The notes under the pieces are model-generated. The model had not been told where the DNA came from, did not search any database, and saw only the letters and a list, made by a program, of their open reading frames with translations. This document shows, piece by piece, positions 50,920-58,319 of a stretch of DNA of 64,000 nt. The translations under genes and the position numbers were made by a program. The stretch is taken from contig OY970337.1 of assembly GCA_963717475.1 (NCBI GenBank), forward strand, positions 1,922,001-1,986,000. The letters run 5' to 3'. The DNA is from AC-32 sp963717475. GTDB lineage: Bacteria; Actinomycetota; Thermoleophilia; Gaiellales; Gaiellaceae. Numbering within the stretch: position 1 is the stretch's first letter; every line of letters starts with the position of its first letter.

Positions 50920-51587
50920 CTAGTAGCGGCAGGTGAGGCCGAGGCCGCGCGCGATGGCCGTCGAGTGCTCCCGCGCCGTCTTCAGGTCGCGCTCCGCGGC
51001 CAGCACGTCGGCCGCGTCGCGGCGGGTGAGCGCGTCGCGCAGGCTCTCGATCTTCCGCTGCAGGCGCTCGAGCGACTGCCATGAACGCTCCGCACCTGAG
51101 CCTTCTCGTCGTCCGGCGGATGGATCCCGGCGAGGCGCGACTGCTCGCCGAGCTCGAGCTGGCCTGACGCGCTGGCCGTGGTCGAGGAGCTCGGTCTGGT
51201 TGCGCGCCACCGGCAGCGCCCGCACGGCCGCGGCCCGCTCGGCGCAGAGCGCATTCGCCCGGCGCGCGAACTCGGCGTCGCTGTTCTTGCGGTGCGGCCC
51301 GTCCGGGAGGACATCATCTACCGGAGCGCTGCCGCTGCCCATGGCCATGCGGCCGTTGACCACGACGCCGATCTTCTCCCGGCCGAGCTCGGGATCGGTG
51401 TAGGTGCAGCACATAGTCCCATCCCGATTTCCGGTTAGACGTGCAGCGGATGTCCGCGAACGCCGAGGGCTGCGTCCGGCGCATGAACGCGGCGGCATCG
51501 GACGGCGCTCATCTTCCCCCCGCCACAGCCTGCGGCGAGCAGACCGAGCGCCAGAAGAAGCAGTAGGGCCGGGCGGCGGAACCTCAC
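50920..51587 (-). CDS. Lipoprotein of unknown function, full-length copy (frameshifts)
   Basis: GTG 51587 begins RPALLLLLALGLLAAGCGGG, a clear lipoprotein signal with the LAAGC lipobox. Other frames then give FMRRTQPSAFADIRCTSN, CTYTDPELGREKIGVVVNG and the helical C-terminus that ends in LARGLGLTCRY. At least four single-base shifts are needed (near 51500, 51415, 51163 and 51080). The pattern of ARRANALCAERAAAV and a terminal Cys is shared with small exported actinobacterial proteins. A nearly identical 3' part lies 640 bp downstream. Confidence 0.6.
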
Positions 51588-51634
51588 GCAGCCGTTATCG
51601 GCAAGCGGCGCGGGCCCTTGAAGCTAGGAGACGA

Positions 51635-52660
51635 TCAGGTTGCGCGGCGCCAGAGCCGCCGACGAGACAGCGGCACCTCGGCCCCCGCCCCGACGGCCCG
51701 AGCCGCGGCGCTGAAGTCCTCCGCGGTCAGCCGGCTCAGCTCTTCCGGGTCGAGCCCCTCGACGCCGATACCGGCGCCCGCCAGCCGCAGCGCCTGAGCA
51801 TTCAGCGCCTGCTCGAAGATCGTGCGCGCGTACCGAGCGTTGCCGAAGCCCTCCCCGCGCTGGGCCTGCCCGAAGATCCGGCCGAGCTCGTCACGTGCGT
51901 CGCCCTCGAGGCGGTACTCGTTCTCCTCGGAGAAGCGCCCGGTGATCGCGATCAGCTCGTCGCTCGAGTAATCGGGAAAGACGAGCTCGCGCGAGAAGCG
52001 AGAGCGAAGGCCCGGGTTGGAGTCGAGGAAGGCGCTCATCAGGCGCGGGTAGCCCGCGACGATCACGACGAGACGGTGCCGGTAGTCCTCCATCCGCTTG
52101 AGCAGCGTCTCGATCGCCTCCTGCCCGAAGTCGACGCCGGCGCCGTGCCCGCTCCGCGCCAGCGCGTAGGCCTCGTCGATGAAGAGAACGCCGTCGAGGG
52201 CGCGGCGGATCGCGCGGTCGGTCTTGAGCGCCGTCATGCCGACGTACTCGCCGACCAGTCCTGCCCGATCGACCTCGACGAGGTGGCCCTTCCGCAGTAG
52301 CCCCATCGCGCGGTACATCTGGGCGAGCAGGCGCGCGATCGTCGTCTTGCCGGTGCCGGGGTTGCCGAGGAAGACGAGGTGCTGCGAAGTCGCGACCTCC
52401 GGCAGTCCATGCCGTAGCCGCTCTCCCTGCACCTCGAGGAACGCGACGAGCGCGCGCACCTGCTCCTTGACCGACTCGAGGCCGACGAGCGAGTCGAGCT
52501 CCGCCTGGAGCTCTTCGAGGCTACGCGGCTCCGGGGAAGTGCGGCGCGGGTCGAGCCGGTCGAGCCACTCGGCGTCGCCGCCCACGGCCTGCCGCACCTG
52601 GTCGCGCAGAACCTGAAGCTGGCGGGCGAGCTCGTCGAGCGGGATCGGCATCGGCGGCAA
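51635..52660 (-). CDS. CbxX/SpoVK-type AAA+ ATPase
   Basis: A 341-residue AAA+ protein. LVFLGNPGTGKTTIARLLAQ is Walker A, GVLFIDEAYAL is Walker B, VAGYPRLMSAFLDSNPGLRS holds sensor 1 and the arginine-finger region, and GNARYARTIFEQALNAQ is sensor 2. The N-terminal 75 residues are helical and acidic (LEELQAELDSLVGLESVKEQ). Relatives include CbbX, which remodels RuBisCO, and SpoVK. No RuBisCO or type VII secretion gene is adjacent, so its client protein is unknown. It precedes no operon partner. Confidence 0.8.
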   Translation of the reverse strand: MPPMPIPLDELARQLQVLRDQVRQAVGGDAEWLDRLDPRRTSPEPRSLEELQAELDSLVGLESVKEQVRALVAFLEVQGERLRHGLPEVATSQHLVFLGNPGTGKTTIARLLAQMYRAMGLLRKGHLVEVDRAGLVGEYVGMTALKTDRAIRRALDGVLFIDEAYALARSGHGAGVDFGQEAIETLLKRMEDYRHRLVVIVAGYPRLMSAFLDSNPGLRSRFSRELVFPDYSSDELIAITGRFSEENEYRLEGDARDELGRIFGQAQRGEGFGNARYARTIFEQALNAQALRLAGAGIGVEGLDPEELSRLTAEDFSAAARAVGAGAEVPLSRRRLWRRAT

Positions 52661-52708
52661 CCTACCCGCGGGGTCGTTCGTGTAAGCGCTACCGCCTCTT
52701 CGGCGCCG

Positions 52709-53737
52709 TCAGTCGATCGTCCAGGTGTCGCCCGCGTGGAGCAGGCCGGCGAGGTCGCCCTCGCCCTGGTCGGTGCGGGCGCGGTCGAGCTGCTCGTCCA
52801 TCAGGCGGTCGTAGACCGGGCGCTCGACGTCGCGGAAGATGCCGATCGGCGTCGGGCCGTGCGGCGTGTGCGAGAGACGCGCGATCGCAGCGGCGAGCGA
52901 CGGCGTCCGCGCATGCTCGTCATGCACGAGCAGCGCCTCCTCTCCGACCTCCGAGACGTCGACGATCTCCGCCGAGGCGTCCGGCAGCAGCCGCACGCCG
53001 CGCTCGTCCTCGGCGCCGAAGCGGATCGGCTTGCCCTGCTCGAGCACGATCCGGTTCTCCTTCTGCTCGCGGATCGTGTCGAACGCGCCGTCGTTGTAGA
53101 CGTTGCAGTTCTGGTAGATCTCGACGAAGGCCGTCCCCTGGTGCGCGGCCGCGCGCCGCAGCACCTCGGTCAGGTGCGCGCGGTCGGTGTCGATCGCGCG
53201 GGCGACGAACGTCGCCTCCGCCCCGAGCGCCAGAGCGACCGGGTTGAAGGGCCAGTCGAGCGACCCCATCGGCGTGGTCTTGTTCACCGTCCCGAGCGGC
53301 GAGGTCGGCGAGTACTGCCCCTTCGTCAGCCCGTAGATCTGATTGTTGAAGAGCAGGATCTTGATGTTCACGTTGCGCCGCAACGCGTGGATGAGGTGGT
53401 TGCCGCCGATCGAGAGCGCGTCGCCGTCGCCGGTCACGACCCAGACCGAGAGATCCGGCCGCGAGAGCGCGAGCCCGGTCGCGATCGCCGGCGCGCGGCC
53501 GTGGATCGAGTGCATCCCGTAGGTCTGCATGTAGTACGGGAAGCGGGCGGCGCAGCCGATCCCGGAGATGAAGACGACGCGCTCGCGCGGAAGGCCGAGC
53601 TCGGGCATGAACTTCTGCACCGCCGCGAGGATCGCGTAGTCCCCGCAGCCCGGGCACCAGCGCACCTCCTGGTCGGAGGCGAAGTCCTTCGCCGTCAGGA
53701 CCGGCAAGCCGTTGCCGTTGCCGCCGTTCTCGCTCAC
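52709..53737 (-). CDS. korB: 2-oxoacid:ferredoxin oxidoreductase, beta subunit
   Basis: A 342-residue thiamine diphosphate subunit. EVRWCPGCGDYAILAAVQ near residue 25 provides cysteines for the [4Fe-4S] cluster. VTGDGDALSIGGNHLIHALR and NNQIYGLTKGQYSPTSP are the ThDP and Mg-binding segments. With KorA it oxidises 2-oxoglutarate or another 2-oxoacid to the acyl-CoA and reduces ferredoxin. The start GTG overlaps the korA stop (GTGA). The C-terminal 100 residues are longer than in some archaeal forms. Confidence 0.9.
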   Translation of the reverse strand: MSENGGNGNGLPVLTAKDFASDQEVRWCPGCGDYAILAAVQKFMPELGLPRERVVFISGIGCAARFPYYMQTYGMHSIHGRAPAIATGLALSRPDLSVWVVTGDGDALSIGGNHLIHALRRNVNIKILLFNNQIYGLTKGQYSPTSPLGTVNKTTPMGSLDWPFNPVALALGAEATFVARAIDTDRAHLTEVLRRAAAHQGTAFVEIYQNCNVYNDGAFDTIREQKENRIVLEQGKPIRFGAEDERGVRLLPDASAEIVDVSEVGEEALLVHDEHARTPSLAAAIARLSHTPHGPTPIGIFRDVERPVYDRLMDEQLDRARTDQGEGDLAGLLHAGDTWTID

Positions 53738-55569
53738 AACAGCGCCTCCATCGCCTCCGCGAGCTCGCTGGCCCGCAGCGGCACGCCGCGGACCTGGTTG
53801 TAGCCGACCGCGTCGACGAGGAACTCGGCCCGGACGAGCTTGAGCAGCTGGCCGAGATTCATCTCCGGCACGAGCACGCGGTCGTACGCGCGCAGGACGT
53901 CGCCCGTGTTGCGCGGGAAGGGGTTCAGGTGCGTCAGGTGTGCCTGCGCGACCTTGCCGCCGGCGTTTCGGACGCGCCGGACGCCCGCCGTGATCGGCCC
54001 GTAGGTGCCGCCCCAGCCGAGGACGAGCAGCGAGGCGCCGTCGGGATCGTCGACCTCGAGCTCCGGGATGTCCGCTGCGATTCCGGCGACCTTCTGGGCG
54101 CGGAGCCGGACCATGTGATCGTGGTTGTCGGGGTCGTAGGAGACGTTGCCGGTCTCGTCCTGTTTCTCGAGCCCGCCGATCCGGTGCTCCAGGCCCGGGG
54201 TTCCGGGCACCGCCCAGTCGCGCGCGAGCGTCTGCGGGTCGCGCACGTACGGCAGGAACTCGCCGTCGCGGTTCGGGCCGGTCGCGAACTCGGTCGAGAT
54301 GTCCGGCAGCGAGTCGACGTCCGGGAGCAGCCACGGCTCGGAGCCGTTCGCGAGGTAGGCGTCGGAGAGCAGGTAGACCGGCGTGCGGTATTTGAGCGCG
54401 ATCCGCGCCGCCTCGATCGCGGCTTCGAAACAGCCGCCCGGCGTCGAAGCCGCGACCACCGGCACCGGCGACTCCGCGTTCCGCCCGAACATGACCATCA
54501 GCAGGTCGGCCTGCTCAGGCTTGGTCGGCATCCCGGTTGCCGGACCGGCCCGTTGAATATCCAGGATCAGCAGCGGCAGCTCCAGCGTCACCGCGAGCCC
54601 GACCGCCTCGGCCTTGAGCACGACGCCCGGCCCGGACGAAGTGCAGACGCCCAGAGCGCCGCCGAAGCTCGCCCCGAGCGCCGCGCCGACGGCGGCGATC
54701 TCGTCTTCGGCCTGAAAGGTGCGGACGCCGAAGCGCTTGTGCCGCGAGAGGTTCTCCAGGATCTCGGAAGCCGGGGTGATCGGGTACGCGCCGAGGAAGA
54801 GCGGCAGCCCGCTCTTCACGCTCGCAGCGATCAGCCCGAGCCCGATGGCCTGGTTGCCGGTGATGTTCCGGTAGGTGCCCGGCGCCATCTTCGCGGGCGC
54901 AACCTCGTACGAGACGACGAAGTCCTCGGAGGTCTCCCCGTACGCCCAGCCGGCCTTGAACGCCTTCACGTTGGCCTCGGCGATCGCCGGCTTCGCCTTG
55001 AACTTGCGCTCGAGGAAGGCGACCGTGTCCTCGGTCGGCCGGTGGTAGAGCCAGGACATCAGCCCGAGGGCGAACATGTTCTTGGAGCGCTCCGCCTCGC
55101 GCTTGCTCACGTCCACGTCCTTGAGCGCCTCGAGGGTGAGCGTCGTCAGGGGCACCTCGTGGACGTGGAACTCGGACAGCGACCCGTCCTCGAGAGGGCT
55201 CTCCGCGTAACCCGCCTTCTCGAGGTTGCGGTCGGTGAAGGCATCGCGGTTGACGATCAACGCCCCGCCCTTCGGCAGGTCGCGGAGGTTCGTCTTCAGC
55301 GCCGCGGGGTTCATCGCGACGAGCACGTCGGGAACGTCGCCGGGCGTGAGGATGTCGTGGTCGGCGAAGTGGAGCTGGAAGCCGGAGACGCCCGGCAGCG
55401 AGCCGGCCGGCGCGCGGATCTCCGCGGGGAAATCGGGGAGCGTCGAGAGGTCGTTCCCGACGAGCGCGGTCTCGGTCGTGAACCGCCCACCGGCGAGCTG
55501 CATCCCGTCGCCGGAATCGCCGGCGAACCGGATCGTCACCTGCTCGAGCTGCTCGACCTGCTTGGCCAC
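53734..55569 (-). CDS. korA: 2-oxoacid:ferredoxin oxidoreductase, fused gamma-alpha subunit
   Basis: A 611-residue fused gamma-alpha subunit. The N-terminal gamma domain has TIRFAGDSGDGMQLAGGRFT, and the alpha domain begins near residue 215 with GNQAIGLGLIAASVKSGL and AYPITPASEILENLSRHK. Later motifs are FQAEDEIAAVGAALGASFGG and TSSGPGVVLKAEAVGLAV. GTG 55569 is preferred over an ATG at 55587 because TATACC lies 8 nt before it, the pattern of leaderless genes here. It forms a two-gene operon with korB and points to a ferredoxin-linked TCA step. Confidence 0.9.
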   Translation of the reverse strand: MAKQVEQLEQVTIRFAGDSGDGMQLAGGRFTTETALVGNDLSTLPDFPAEIRAPAGSLPGVSGFQLHFADHDILTPGDVPDVLVAMNPAALKTNLRDLPKGGALIVNRDAFTDRNLEKAGYAESPLEDGSLSEFHVHEVPLTTLTLEALKDVDVSKREAERSKNMFALGLMSWLYHRPTEDTVAFLERKFKAKPAIAEANVKAFKAGWAYGETSEDFVVSYEVAPAKMAPGTYRNITGNQAIGLGLIAASVKSGLPLFLGAYPITPASEILENLSRHKRFGVRTFQAEDEIAAVGAALGASFGGALGVCTSSGPGVVLKAEAVGLAVTLELPLLILDIQRAGPATGMPTKPEQADLLMVMFGRNAESPVPVVAASTPGGCFEAAIEAARIALKYRTPVYLLSDAYLANGSEPWLLPDVDSLPDISTEFATGPNRDGEFLPYVRDPQTLARDWAVPGTPGLEHRIGGLEKQDETGNVSYDPDNHDHMVRLRAQKVAGIAADIPELEVDDPDGASLLVLGWGGTYGPITAGVRRVRNAGGKVAQAHLTHLNPFPRNTGDVLRAYDRVLVPEMNLGQLLKLVRAEFLVDAVGYNQVRGVPLRASELAEAMEALL

Positions 55570-55600
55570 CCCGGCTAGGTATAGCACCCGCGCGCGACCG

Positions 55601-55954
55601 TCACGCGGGACTGGCGGGCCGGCTGCGATAACGGCGGACGCGGGCTCGGTTGCCGCAGGTTCCGCGGTCGCACCAGAGGCGCGTCCGGCTGCGGGTCTCG
55701 TCGTAGAAGGCCCGGCGGCAAGACTCGTCCGCGCAGAGCTTGAGGCGCGGAGGCTGCGAGCGGCGGAGCATCGAGACGAAGGCCCCCGAGAGCTCTCGCT
55801 CGAGACGCTCGGCCCGTGAGCCGCCCACGGGTACGAACTCGACGAAGTAGCCGCCGTGCGGGTCTCGCTCCAGTTGCGCGCGCACCGGCAGCCTGCCCGT
55901 GACGGCGTTCAGCTCGACGAGCTCACGACGCGAGAGCGAGCGCCCCGCAGCCAC
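55601..55954 (-). CDS. CGNR zinc-finger regulator (start unresolved)
   Basis: The C-terminal 45 residues contain CADESCRRAFYDETRSRTR and WCDRGTCGNRARVRRYR, the CGNR zinc finger of ABATE-type regulators. The frame stays open upstream to about 56052 (YDSDKALIRFLNNG is a plausible N-terminus) but contains no ATG, GTG or TTG before GTG 55954. Either a rare start (ATT near 56048) or a missed base is involved. It is divergent from the M23 peptidase gene with a short shared control region. Confidence 0.65.
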   Translation of the reverse strand: MAAGRSLSRRELVELNAVTGRLPVRAQLERDPHGGYFVEFVPVGGSRAERLERELSGAFVSMLRRSQPPRLKLCADESCRRAFYDETRSRTRLWCDRGTCGNRARVRRYRSRPASPA

Positions 55955-56037
55955 GGTCTCCGTGAGGCGCGTGAGCAGGCTCCACAGCTCGTCGACGGGC
56001 TCGTCGCCGGGGCCGTTGTTGAGGAAGCGGATGAGTG

Positions 56038-56097
56038 CCTTGTCAGAGTCGTACGTAATGACCTATTATGTCAAAGACCATTACACGAGCCGCTCTC
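56038..56097. promoter_or_regulatory. Shared control region of the CGNR and M23 genes
   Basis: Nested inverted repeats are visible: GTAATG and CATTAC about 26 bp apart, and TGAC-N7-GTCA inside them. TTGACA on the reverse strand and TATTAT on the forward strand overlap these. A regulator binding here could control both directions. Confidence 0.4.
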
Positions 56098-57351
56098 ATC
56101 CTCATAGCCTGCCTCGCCCTCAGCGGAGCGTCACTCGCCGCGCCGCGTTCGGCGGGCCTCACGGAGCCACCGGTGTTCGCCTTCTATCCGCAGGCCGGTA
56201 TCCCGTGGGACGACCTCTACTTCGGCAACTTCGTCGACCTCGATCCGGGCCCCGGCGTCCTCGACTGGAACTGCGGATCGCAGACCTACGACGGCCACAG
56301 CGGCGAGGACTCGCTCATCCGTTCGTTCCGCGAGAAACGGATCGGTGTTCCGGTCTTCGCAGCGCTCGACGGAGTCGTCGTCCAGGTCCAGTCCGGTCTC
56401 CCCGACGAGCACGTCGAGCAGACGATGACGGCCGTCGACAACCACGTGATCATCAAGAGCCTCGGCGGGCACGTGCGCACCGTGTACGGCCATCTGCGGC
56501 GGAAGCCGTTCGTCCGAGTCGGGCAGCGGGTGCGGGCGGGCCAGCAAATCGGCTGGACCGCGTCGAGCGGCCACAGTTCCTGGCCGCACCTGCACTTCAC
56601 GGCGAAGTTCGACTTCCAGGTCTACGAGCCGTTCGCCGGAGCCTGCCGGGCCGGTCAGAGCTACTGGCGCGAGCAGCCTCCACTACCGACCGCGCCCTAC
56701 GCTCGCGAGTTCACGTTCTCGCCGCAACCGTTCGGCGGCCGGCGGGACCCGCCCTGGGACACGGCCGTGCGCACCGGGACGTTCACGCGCGGCACGCGCG
56801 ACGTCTATTTCCGGATCGAGCTCGGCTTCTTCGACGGCAGCCCGATGCAGGTGACCTTCACCCGGCCCGACGGGAGCGTCGCCCTCGACGGCGCGGAGGC
56901 GACACACCTGCGTGGCGCCCGCGCGACGTGGGCCAGCTGGCACGAAAGACTCGATCTCGACCAGCTCGGCACGTGGCGTCTGCGCCTCGCTGCGAACGGC
57001 CGCGAGCTCGTCGATGCGCCGTTCGGAGTCGTCCCGTCGGGTAAGCGCCGGGACCGGCCGCCGAACCCAGTCTCACTCTCGTTGGAACCCGCCGACCCCA
57101 CGGGCGCCGACGTCGTCCAGTGCCTCGTGCGGACATCGCTCGTCACGGAGGACCCGGACTACGACGTCGTGCGCTACCGCTACCGGTGGCGCGTCGGCGC
57201 CAAGCTCGTCCGAGACGTGACCAGTGCCGCGCTCTCGGATGTGCTCCGCCACGGGCTCGCCCGCCCCGGCCGGCGCCTCTCGTGCACGGCGACGCCGTCG
57301 GACGGCAAGCGGCGCGGGCCGTCAGCCGGCGTGTCGGTCACGGTTCGCTGA
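56068..57351 (+). CDS. Secreted M23 metallopeptidase
   Basis: A 427-residue exported protein. After a signal peptide (ALILIACLALSGASLAA), residues 75-195 are an LytM/M23 domain: YDGHSGEDSLIRSF (HxxxD-like zinc site), VRTVYGHLRRKPFVRVGQRV and SSWPHLHFTAKFDFQVYEP (HxH). Residues 215-335 look like a jelly-roll domain, and 340-427 form an Ig-like domain with two cysteines. M23 enzymes cut peptidoglycan cross-bridges, but the first motif deviates (HSGED), so activity should not be assumed. Its stop overlaps the convergent 77-aa gene by 14 bp. Confidence 0.75.
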   Translation: MSKTITRAALILIACLALSGASLAAPRSAGLTEPPVFAFYPQAGIPWDDLYFGNFVDLDPGPGVLDWNCGSQTYDGHSGEDSLIRSFREKRIGVPVFAALDGVVVQVQSGLPDEHVEQTMTAVDNHVIIKSLGGHVRTVYGHLRRKPFVRVGQRVRAGQQIGWTASSGHSSWPHLHFTAKFDFQVYEPFAGACRAGQSYWREQPPLPTAPYAREFTFSPQPFGGRRDPPWDTAVRTGTFTRGTRDVYFRIELGFFDGSPMQVTFTRPDGSVALDGAEATHLRGARATWASWHERLDLDQLGTWRLRLAANGRELVDAPFGVVPSGKRRDRPPNPVSLSLEPADPTGADVVQCLVRTSLVTEDPDYDVVRYRYRWRVGAKLVRDVTSAALSDVLRHGLARPGRRLSCTATPSDGKRRGPSAGVSVTVR

Positions 57352-57571
57352 CCCGGACGACGGTGAGGCCCCACGCCTTCCCCGAGGCGAAGAGCTCGTC
57401 CGGATCGACGTCGTCCCGCCAGCCGAGGAAGTGCCGCTCGGGCTCGTCCTCGGTCGCGCCGTAGACGGCCGGCCGCTCCTCGCGCGCCGGCTCGGGACCG
57501 CCGCGCTCGAGCTCCTCGAGGCGACGCTCGGCCTCTTCCGCGGCCGGCCCTTCGGCGTAGCCCTTAGGCAT
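57338..57571 (-). CDS. Small acidic hypothetical protein (77 aa)
   Basis: The reading MPKGYAEGPAAEEAERRLEE is acidic and helical at first, then RHFLGWRDDVDPDELFASGK. No domain is recognised. Its start overlaps the end of the VOC gene by 8 nt, so the two are probably co-translated and may work together. Confidence 0.6.
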   Translation of the reverse strand: MPKGYAEGPAAEEAERRLEELERGGPEPAREERPAVYGATEDEPERHFLGWRDDVDPDELFASGKAWGLTVVRVSEP

Positions 57572-58052
57572 CTGCCTCGGCCATGAGCGCCTGGAGGTCG
57601 AGCGGCGCGTTGAACATCGCCACGCCCTCGCCGCCGCCGGACGGCCTGGGCCACTCCTCTTCAGGCCGGTCGCGGTAGAGCTCGATCCCGTTCCCGTCGG
57701 GATCGCGGAGGTAGATCGCCTCGGAGACGCCGTGGTCGGTCGCGCCGTCGACCGGCCAACCGGCCTCCGCCAGCCGCCGCAGCGCATCGCCGAGCGAGCG
57801 CCGGTCCGGGTAGCGGATCGCGACGTGAAAGAGCCCGGTCGTCCCCGGCGGCGGAGCCGAGCCGCCGCGCGACTCCCACGTGTTCAGGCCGAGGTGATGG
57901 TGGTACCCCCCGGCCGAGATGAAGGCGGCCTGGTCGCCCGACCGCTGCGTCACGTCGAAGCCGAGGATGTCGCGGTAGAAGGCGAGGGAACGGTCGATGT
58001 CGGAGACCTTCAGGTGAACATGACCGATGTCGACTCGGGGATCGAGGCTCAT
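57564..58052 (-). CDS. VOC-superfamily (glyoxalase/dioxygenase-like) protein
   Basis: A 162-residue protein with the paired beta-alpha-beta-beta-beta modules of the VOC fold. VDIGHVHLKVSDIDRSLAFY opens it, and AGGYHHHLGLNTWES and FHVAIRYPD follow, with YLRDPDGNGIELYRDRP at the end. His near residue 12, His near residue 73 and Glu near residue 130 would form the 2-His-1-Glu metal site of extradiol dioxygenases (catechol 2,3-dioxygenase type). Substrate is unknown. It overlaps the next gene by 8 nt. Confidence 0.8.
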   Translation of the reverse strand: MSLDPRVDIGHVHLKVSDIDRSLAFYRDILGFDVTQRSGDQAAFISAGGYHHHLGLNTWESRGGSAPPPGTTGLFHVAIRYPDRRSLGDALRRLAEAGWPVDGATDHGVSEAIYLRDPDGNGIELYRDRPEEEWPRPSGGGEGVAMFNAPLDLQALMAEADA

Positions 58053-58078
58053 AGCGCCGACGATACCGCCGTCGTTGG

Positions 58079-58112
58079 GGGAGCGGGAGCGCTGGAGTCT
58101 GCCCCCGCTCCT
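58079..58112 (-). terminator. Possible terminator after the 27-aa ORF
   Basis: GGAGCGGG and CCCGCTCC form an 8-bp stem with a 16-nt loop, about 13 bp after the small ORF stop. There is no T-run. Confidence 0.35.
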
Positions 58113-58124
58113 GGCGCACCGGTT

Positions 58125-58208
58125 CTACGGGCCCCACGGAGTGGAACCGTTGAACGCTGCGAGCGCGAACACTCCGAGCGCGAGCAGCAGGGACTTGATC
58201 CTGGTCAT
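58125..58208 (-). CDS. 27-aa hydrophobic small ORF with strong ribosome binding site
   Basis: AAGGAGGTG lies 6 nt before the ATG, the best Shine-Dalgarno match in the window. The product MTRIKSLLLALGVFALAAFN plus GSTPWGP is basic at the start, then one hydrophobic segment, so it may be a membrane peptide or a signal-like leader. A TTGACA box lies about 75 nt upstream on the same strand. No family is recognised. Confidence 0.5.
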   Translation of the reverse strand: MTRIKSLLLALGVFALAAFNGSTPWGP

Positions 58209-58281
58209 CCAGAACACCTCCTTCCGCCTGAAGAGCCGGGCCACAGAAATGCCTCGGTAGCCAAACGAGGTAGTCTTTTGT

Positions 58282-58287
58282 TGTCAA
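58282..58287 (-). promoter_or_regulatory. -35 box candidate for the 27-aa ORF
   Basis: TTGACA on the reverse strand; TGGCTA about 18 bp downstream could be the -10. It lies in the gap between the small ORF and the divergent XRE-TPR gene. Confidence 0.4.
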
Positions 58288-58319
58288 GTGGCGACTCCGG
58301 CTTGACGATCTCTTCCCCC

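Noticed and set aside
53929..55578. Long forward ORF of 549 codons opposite korA
   Set aside because: It is a codon-bias shadow of korA; it has no family motifs, while korA does.
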